Positions 24,276 to 29,546 of a stretch of 29,546 nt of DNA are shown here, piece after piece. The stretch lies in the NCBI GenBank assembly GCA_947259185.1, contig CAMYKT010000023.1, positions 1 through 29,546 on the forward strand, read 5' to 3'. A program made the translations under genes and the position numbers. This DNA comes from an uncultured Methanobacteriaceae archaeon (GTDB taxonomy: Archaea > Methanobacteriota > Methanobacteria > Methanobacteriales > Methanobacteriaceae). The notes beneath the pieces are model-generated. The model searched no databases and had not been told where the DNA came from. It saw only the letters and a list, made by a program, of their open reading frames with translations. Position 1 is the first letter of the stretch. Each line of letters starts with the position of its first letter.

Positions 24276-26651
24276 TTATAACTCTATTTTAACAATTTTT
24301 TTAGGGTTTAGCCTTACTTCTTCATTGTATTCATCGAAATTAGCATCCCCAATGATTGTTATATTTCTACCATTTAAATCTTCGACTTTTTCCTCTAAAG
24401 CACCTTCATCGGCACTTTTAGCAATTACATCTGCCACCTCTTGAGTGCTCATTTCCAGGAGTTTTTCAGCCTGTTTACCGAAGAAAGTAACTCTTATATC
24501 TCCTGTATCGTCCTCAATCCGGGCTGGTACCATAAGCAGGTAGCGGGGTTCGTCTGTTTCTTCACCACAAAAGTCACATATATATTCCTCTTCAGAAGAT
24601 TCCAGGCGATTATTGCAGTTAGGGCAACGGTAGGATAAAATTCTTCCACCAAATGCGTCGGTAAGTTCTCCAGAAATTTTTACATTGCGGTCTTCTTCTT
24701 CTAGATTTTCTATGGATTTAGGAGTATAAATCATGTCCTCCAATTCTTTAAATGTGGGTAATGATTCCAGATCTTTATCTTTAGCCGGATTAATTTGAGT
24801 ATTTCTACCTAGAGAGAGTTCTAGATGATCATTTCGGAATTTAACTTGCGGGTTTTCAATACGAATGGCATCCCCTATATTTAATGGAATTTCAGCCTTA
24901 TCATCCCATAATGACGCCCTTATGGATCCGGTGTCGTCTCCTACTTCCATGGAACGAACTATTCCCGGACTTCCATCATCTCTCTGGAATTCATTGGGAT
25001 CATAAAGATCAATTACACGTGCCACCAGCCTTAAGTTTCTATCATCTTCTTCCAGGTCATCTATCTTTTTAGTGGTATAGATGATGTCTTCCAGTTCTTC
25101 AAAGGAAGGTAGGTCCTTTAAATCATCTTTTTGAGGTTCCAATATCCTTGAAGTTTTGCCTATACTTAAGTCCACACTGTATAGGCCTAATTTAGTTCTA
25201 GCATTTTCAATTCGAATTGCTTCACCTATTTTAAGGCCGGTATGGGCTTTATCATCCCAGAGTGATATTCGAACCACCCCGGTCTCATCAGCAATATCTG
25301 CTGAACGGACCAATCCTGTGGTTCCGTCTTCTCTCTGGAATTCTCTAGGTTCGTTTATACTTACTATGCGCCCCACAATATCTATTTCTTCCCCTTCATC
25401 CTGGATATCAACAATGTTGCCTATTTTAACTGGCTCCAAATGTTTTTTGTATTCATTAAGTAATTCCACCAGTTTTTTATCAGATTCAGGGTTTATGACT
25501 ATTCTACTATTCCAGTTGGTGTTGATGCGGTATCCTTCTGCTGCATATTCATCAAATTCCACATTTCCCCCTACAATTTTCAGAATATCACCCTTATTGA
25601 TATTTAAGGAGGTATCATCATTCCATAGAGTAACCCTTATCTTTCCAGTATCATCTGCAATTTCAATAGATTTTACGGATCCTGCAGATCCATCTGATCT
25701 TTCAAAAGTAATGGGATCCTGTACCTTGGTTACCAATCCAATTACGCTGATATCCTTTTTTTCGTGAGCGTCCCCTATTTTAAACATTTTTTCTTCAATT
25801 TCAGGGACTTCATAATCTCCTTTTATAATTCTACCAAACCATGAATGAGTAAGTGATATTTCACCTTCTCTACTCCGGCTTTGTGCCCCTAAAATTTTCA
25901 CTGAGTCGTTTTCCTGGAGATCCAGGTCTTTTATCAGATCCGTGTCCCGGTTCCAGAGAGTATAGGTAATTTGTCCGGTTTCGTCCTGAAGTTCAAGAGA
26001 AGCCACTTTGCCCTCATTTCCATCCCTATCAAAGGTCCTGATTCTGGAAATCCTTAATATTCGGGCAATAATATTTACTTCCTGGTCCTCCTCAATAGAG
26101 TTAATGGCAGTTATTTCTTCATGGTAAGCAGGTAAATTAGAATTATCGTCATCAAGTACTTCAATTGTTGATCTGGGTTGTAGATGGATTTCTTTTCTTC
26201 CCCGATACCCCTCTTTTACACTTACACCATCGATATGGATTACGTCCCCTTCTTTAATTTTTTTCAGTAGTTTGATGTTTTCTGTCCAGAAAACTACCCT
26301 GACTTCTTCGGTTTCATCAGCAACTACCAGGTTGGCTACTTTACCTTCTTTTCCTTTCCGGGTGGTAAATTTTTTAGGATTTGAAATCTGCATTACCCTT
26401 CCCTTGAGTATCAGTTTGTCTGCACCCTCTTCCATTTTGGATATTTTATCCATTTTATGATCTTTTTTATCTGCAAGGGGTTCATTTTTTTCTTTAATGA
26501 ATTCAGCCACTATCATGCGGGCCATATCAATATCATTCATGAAGCTTACATCTTCATCTTCTTTTTTCATTCCTTCCATTCGCTTAAGGAATTCCTCTTG
26601 GGAGATTTTATCCTTGATTTTAAGGTATTCCTGCTGTATTTCCTTATTCAT
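24276..26651 (-). CDS. rpa: Replication factor A (RPA), single-strand DNA-binding protein with six OB folds
   Basis: The 791-residue protein binds single-stranded DNA in replication, repair and recombination. After a charged helical N-terminus (1-70), I count five similar OB-fold units at about 75-165, 190-280, 297-390, 420-505 and 538-620. Each has an F-R-D/E-G turn followed by a DETG or DDTG turn and a LW or FW strand. A final unit, about 655-790, holds a zinc finger (Cys676, Cys679, Cys692, Cys695) ahead of another DDTGDIRVTFFG strand. OB4 and OB5 with their linkers are very alike, suggesting recent duplication. GAGGG lies seven bases before the ATG. It heads an operon with radA. Confidence 0.95.
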   Translation of the reverse strand: MNKEIQQEYLKIKDKISQEEFLKRMEGMKKEDEDVSFMNDIDMARMIVAEFIKEKNEPLADKKDHKMDKISKMEEGADKLILKGRVMQISNPKKFTTRKGKEGKVANLVVADETEEVRVVFWTENIKLLKKIKEGDVIHIDGVSVKEGYRGRKEIHLQPRSTIEVLDDDNSNLPAYHEEITAINSIEEDQEVNIIARILRISRIRTFDRDGNEGKVASLELQDETGQITYTLWNRDTDLIKDLDLQENDSVKILGAQSRSREGEISLTHSWFGRIIKGDYEVPEIEEKMFKIGDAHEKKDISVIGLVTKVQDPITFERSDGSAGSVKSIEIADDTGKIRVTLWNDDTSLNINKGDILKIVGGNVEFDEYAAEGYRINTNWNSRIVINPESDKKLVELLNEYKKHLEPVKIGNIVDIQDEGEEIDIVGRIVSINEPREFQREDGTTGLVRSADIADETGVVRISLWDDKAHTGLKIGEAIRIENARTKLGLYSVDLSIGKTSRILEPQKDDLKDLPSFEELEDIIYTTKKIDDLEEDDRNLRLVARVIDLYDPNEFQRDDGSPGIVRSMEVGDDTGSIRASLWDDKAEIPLNIGDAIRIENPQVKFRNDHLELSLGRNTQINPAKDKDLESLPTFKELEDMIYTPKSIENLEEEDRNVKISGELTDAFGGRILSYRCPNCNNRLESSEEEYICDFCGEETDEPRYLLMVPARIEDDTGDIRVTFFGKQAEKLLEMSTQEVADVIAKSADEGALEEKVEDLNGRNITIIGDANFDEYNEEVRLNPKKIVKIEL

Positions 26652-26691
26652 TTGTAGTCCCTCACTATAATGATATGACTCACCTATATTA

Positions 26692-26699
26692 TTTATAAA
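26692..26699 (-). promoter_or_regulatory. TATA box of the RPA-radA operon, inside a CTCACC/GGTGAG inverted repeat
   Basis: TTTATAAA lies about 45 bases before the RPA start codon, giving a short leader with the GAGGG ribosome site. CTCACC (26679-26684) and GGTGAG (26703-26708) flank it as inverted six-base arms, 18 bases apart. The arms could be an operator, but six bases can occur by chance. Confidence 0.45.
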
Positions 26700-26708
26700 C
26701 TTGGTGAG

Positions 26709-27171
26709 CTTTTGACAAGTAATAAATCATACCTGCTACCACTTGTAATTAAAAATAAGTATTACTAACTATATAAATATTATTATTAAAATGGAGTTTA
26801 TGATGAATTGTATGAAGTAACAATATAATCTGAAATCATGCCCATTATATGGTTACAGTAAGATTTAAAACCCTTAAATCCTGCTCCCGGATAACTTATT
26901 TATAACATGAACATAGTTATAAATATAAATAAGAAACTTTTTTAAAATAATATATTTAGTGCCTTTTATGTGGATTTTTATGTTTAAAATCCAGAATAAA
27001 TCAGTGATTATTTGCGGGTTTCAGCTCGAGATTTTTAATTCCAATGCAATTGATTAAAACTGGAAGTAATTCCACTGCAGATAAGTTTTTAGTCCTTAGA
27101 ATTTCCATTTGCGATTTTTATGATTTAAATGGGATATAATTTGAAAATAAAAATTATAGTTAGAGTATAAT
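26709..27171. other. Divergent non-coding region between RPA and leuC with two inverted repeats
   Basis: No gene is supported here. TTTATAAC (26899-26906) and GTTATAAA (26916-26923) form perfect arms around a nine-base centre that itself contains ATG/CAT. TGGATTTT (26971-26978) and AAAATCCA (26986-26993) form a perfect eight-base stem with a seven-base loop. A TATA-like GGATATAAT near 27132-27140 is well placed for leuC; the AT-rich palindrome could be a more distant start or an operator. Confidence 0.45.
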
Positions 27172-27184
27172 AGGAGGATTATGC

Positions 27185-28435
27185 ATGACCATGACCATGG
27201 CAGAAAAAATACTGGCTAGAGCGGCCGGTAAAAAAGAAACAGAATCGGGAGAGATTGTAATGGCAAATATTGACGTTGCCATGACTCATGATTTAACTGG
27301 ACCTCTTTCAGTAGAGTCTTTTGAAAAAATTGGAACCCCAAAGGTATGGGATCCTGAAAAAATAGTGGTAATTTTTGATCACCAGGTCCCTGCAGATTCA
27401 ATAGATGCTGCTAATAATCACCTCATCATGAGGGAATTTGTAAAAAATCAGAATATAAATAATTTTTATGATGTAAATGAAGGAGTTTGCCATCAGATAT
27501 TACCTGAAAAAGGCCATATAGTACCTGGAGAATTGGTAGTTGGAACAGACTCCCATACCTGTACCCACGGTGCTCTAGGTGCATTTTCAACAGGAATTGG
27601 ATCTACTGATATGGCCATGGTATTTTCCACTGGCCAACTATGGTTTAAAGTACCTGAAACAATTCGCTTTGAGATTGAAGGAAGTCTAAGGCCCCATGTA
27701 TATGCCAAGGATGTAGTACTGGACATCATAGGGAAAGTTGGAGCAGATGGAGCCACCTACAAAGCATGTGAATTTGCAGGAGAAACCGTAACCAACATGT
27801 CTGTATCGGACCGCATGGTAATGTGTAATATGGCCATTGAAATGGGGGGGAAAACCGGTCTGGTGGAACCTGACCAAAAAACACTGCAATATGTTCAAAA
27901 CCACTCCTCCAAATCTTATGAAATTATGAAAACAGATTTAGATGCCCCTTCCCTGGAGACCATGTATATTGATGTGGATGAACTGGAACCTCAAATAGCC
28001 TGCCCCCACAATGTAGATAATGTTAAGGGAGTAAGTGAAGTGCAGGGAATAGAAATTGATCAGGTTTTCCTGGGATCATGCACCAATGGAAGGATAAGTG
28101 ATCTTCGTGATGCTGCTAAAATCCTGAAGGGTAAAAAAGTGAATAGTGGTGTAAGAATGCTGGTAATCCCTGCTTCCAGGGATATATACCGTAAGGCACT
28201 TGATGAGGGATTGATGAACATTTTTGTAGATGCAGGAGCCCTGGTATGTAACCCCTGTTGTGGGCCATGTTTAGGGGGACATATTGGACTGCTGGGTCCT
28301 GGTGAAGTAAGCTTATCAACCTCTAACCGGAATTTCAAAGGGCGTCAGGGAAGTGCAGATGCAGAAGTATACCTTTCATCTGCAGCAGTAGCTGCTGCTT
28401 CAGCAATAACTGGTAAAATAACTGATCCCCGGTAA
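27185..28435 (+). CDS. leuC: 3-isopropylmalate dehydratase large subunit (LeuC; homoaconitase-type paralog possible)
   Basis: The 416-residue aconitase-family subunit carries the [4Fe-4S] ligands Cys299 (GSCTNGR), Cys359 and Cys362 (NPCCGPCLGG). The substrate region GTDSHTCTHGALGAFSTGIGSTDMA is at 120-144. With the small subunit it isomerises 2- to 3-isopropylmalate in leucine synthesis. Methanogens have two such pairs, one for leucine and one (HacA/AksD) for the chain elongation leading to coenzyme B. The large subunits are hard to tell apart, so I assign LeuC mainly through the adjacent small subunit. The AGGAGG site (27172-27177) is seven bases before ATG 27185; two further ATGs follow in frame. 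leuD starts 47 bases after the stop. Confidence 0.85.
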   Translation: MTMTMAEKILARAAGKKETESGEIVMANIDVAMTHDLTGPLSVESFEKIGTPKVWDPEKIVVIFDHQVPADSIDAANNHLIMREFVKNQNINNFYDVNEGVCHQILPEKGHIVPGELVVGTDSHTCTHGALGAFSTGIGSTDMAMVFSTGQLWFKVPETIRFEIEGSLRPHVYAKDVVLDIIGKVGADGATYKACEFAGETVTNMSVSDRMVMCNMAIEMGGKTGLVEPDQKTLQYVQNHSSKSYEIMKTDLDAPSLETMYIDVDELEPQIACPHNVDNVKGVSEVQGIEIDQVFLGSCTNGRISDLRDAAKILKGKKVNSGVRMLVIPASRDIYRKALDEGLMNIFVDAGALVCNPCCGPCLGGHIGLLGPGEVSLSTSNRNFKGRQGSADAEVYLSSAAVAAASAITGKITDPR

Positions 28436-28482
28436 TTAACTGTTTAAATTAGGAGAATATTTAAAATAAGAAAGGTGTTAAT

Positions 28483-28968
28483 ATGAAAGGGAAAGTATGG
28501 AAGTTTGGAGATGACATTGATACAGACATCATAATTCCAGGGCGCTACTTAGTTATGAGAGACCCTAAAGAACTGGCCGAACATGTAATGGAAGGTTTAG
28601 ATCCAGAATTTAATAAAAAAGTTAAGGAAGGAGATGTCATATTAGGAGGTAGGAACTTTGGATGTGGTTCATCCCGGGAACACGCCCCTCTGGCCCTTAT
28701 CGGGGCAGGGATATCTGCCGTCATCGCCGAATCATTTGCCCGGATTTTCTACAGGAACTCTATAAATGTGGGGTTACCCCTCCTGGAGGCTCCAGGAATA
28801 TCTCAGCATCTGGAAAATGGAGACGAAATAGAGATTGATATGGAAAAAGGTGTTATTCGAAAAATAAATTCTAAAGAAGAATATCCCTTCCAGAAGTTGC
28901 CGGAGTTCATGATTGAAATTCTGGAAAAAGGTGGATTAATCCCCTATGTTAAAGAAAAAATGGACTAA
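28483..28968 (+). CDS. leuD: 3-isopropylmalate dehydratase small subunit
   Basis: The 161-residue swivelling subunit has GDDIDTDIIIPGRYLVM at 9-25, GRNFGCGSSREHAPLALIGAG and the IAESFARIFYRNSINVGLPL strand. Specificity in methanogens depends on the loop after PGRYL. M. jannaschii homoaconitase MJ1271 has Arg-Thr there and the isopropylmalate enzyme MJ1277 has Val-Tyr. This protein has Val24-Met25, so it looks like the leucine enzyme. AAAGGTG lies five bases before the ATG. It sits between leuC and the dehydrogenase gene (32-base gap), giving the classic leuC-leuD-leuB order. Confidence 0.88.
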   Translation: MKGKVWKFGDDIDTDIIIPGRYLVMRDPKELAEHVMEGLDPEFNKKVKEGDVILGGRNFGCGSSREHAPLALIGAGISAVIAESFARIFYRNSINVGLPLLEAPGISQHLENGDEIEIDMEKGVIRKINSKEEYPFQKLPEFMIEILEKGGLIPYVKEKMD

Positions 28969-29000
28969 AGTTCATTACTTGATTTAAAAGGTGAGTTTAT

Positions 29001-29546
29001 ATGTATAAAATATCAGTTATACCTGGAGATGGAATTGGAAAAGAAGTAATGGAGGCTACCCTCCATGTAATGGAAGCTTTAAATCTGGAATTTGATTATG
29101 TCTATGCTGATGCAGGAGATGAATATGAGGAAAGTAGTGGCATAGCTCTACCTCAGGAAACCATCGATATAGTTAAAAATTCACAGGCCTGTCTTTTTGG
29201 AGCTGCGGGAGAGTCAGCTGCAGACGTTATTGTTAGGATGAGGCAAGAACTGGATTTATATGTTAATTTAAGGCCGGTAAAATCTTATCCAGGTACCAAA
29301 AGTGTATTTGATGATCTGGACTTTGTAATTGTACGGGAAAATACCGAAGGAATGTACATCGGGTTAGAAGAGTATACTGAGGAGGGTGCAGTGGCCAAAA
29401 GGGTTATCACCCGTAAGGCTTCGGAGAGGATATCTAAATTTGCCTTTGATTATGCTAAGAAAACCGGGCGCAAAAAAGTAACTGCAGTGCACAAAGCCAA
29501 TGTACTTAAAAAAACAGACGGCGTATTTAAAGATAGTTTTTACAAA
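29001..29546 (+). CDS. leuB: 3-isopropylmalate dehydrogenase (LeuB), partial; homoisocitrate dehydrogenase AksF possible
   Basis: The first 182 residues of an isocitrate/isopropylmalate dehydrogenase family enzyme are present; the rest lies beyond the window. The start is MYKISVIPGDGIGKEVM, a typical family opening. The substrate-binding region contains RMRQELDLYVNLRPVKSYPG and IVRENTEGMYIGLEE, and the catalytic segment reads TAVHKANVLKKTDGVF. LeuB oxidatively decarboxylates 3-isopropylmalate with NAD+. The methanogen paralog AksF acts on homoisocitrate and is close in sequence; the preceding Val-Met-type LeuD favours LeuB. AGGTGA (28989-28994) lies six bases before ATG 29001. Confidence 0.85.
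   Translation, partial: MYKISVIPGDGIGKEVMEATLHVMEALNLEFDYVYADAGDEYEESSGIALPQETIDIVKNSQACLFGAAGESAADVIVRMRQELDLYVNLRPVKSYPGTKSVFDDLDFVIVRENTEGMYIGLEEYTEEGAVAKRVITRKASERISKFAFDYAKKTGRKKVTAVHKANVLKKTDGVFKDSFYK

Noticed and set aside
26968..27057. Possible 29-codon leader peptide upstream of leuC
   Set aside because: It has no ribosome site, only one leucine codon (CTC), and overlaps the inverted repeat; a leucine leader peptide should be leucine-rich.
1..29546. tRNA genes, CRISPR arrays and mobile elements
   Set aside because: No tRNA-like acceptor and T-arm signature was seen in the non-coding gaps, no regularly spaced repeats, and no transposase, integrase or terminal repeats.

Overview
The window reads as a mesophilic methanogenic archaeon of the order Methanobacteriales, most likely Methanobacterium or a close relative. 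The evidence is gene content: heterodisulfide reductase HdrA, the archaeal-type S-adenosylmethionine synthetase, archaeal RadA with a multi-OB-fold replication protein A, small-type PurL, and an FMN/[4Fe-4S] protein of the dihydromethanopterin reductase type. Other signs are AT-rich spacers, TATA-type promoters, and Shine-Dalgarno sites such as AAGGTGATC. No tRNA, rRNA, CRISPR array, insertion sequence or integrase was seen.

Layout. 1-689 (-) is the start of a cation/Ca2+ exchanger that leaves the window. 805-2678 (+) is a tight five-gene operon with TusD-, TusC- and TusB-like proteins, a [4Fe-4S] protein sitting between TusC and TusB, and a 60-residue zinc-ribbon protein. It ends at a hairpin shared with a convergent site-2 protease gene (3900-2743, -), which follows moeA (5263-4046, -). 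Divergent from moeA, 5434-8703 (+) encodes an ABC exporter: an ATPase, a frameshifted permease and an intact permease. The minus strand then carries a frameshifted SEC59/dolichol-kinase-type gene, purL, ileS and metK. A DUF192 gene stands alone on plus (16548-16925). Minus-strand genes resume with a HEAT-repeat protein, the dihydromethanopterin-reductase-like flavoprotein, glyA, hdrA, an AEC transporter, radA and RPA. The window closes with leuC-leuD and a partial leuB/aksF-type gene (+).

How the genes connect. GlyA and the flavoprotein form an apparent operon that joins C1 transfer on tetrahydromethanopterin to the making of that cofactor. HdrA belongs to the electron-bifurcating last step of methanogenesis. 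RPA and RadA form a recombination and replication pair. The final three genes look like leucine biosynthesis: the LeuD substrate loop reads Tyr-Leu-Val-Met, which is isopropylmalate-isomerase-like and not homoaconitase-like. The most unusual locus is the TusBCD-like operon with its embedded Fe-S protein, a candidate sulfur-transfer system. Two genes are split by apparent single-base losses at or near homopolymers, so sequencing error must be excluded before calling them broken.
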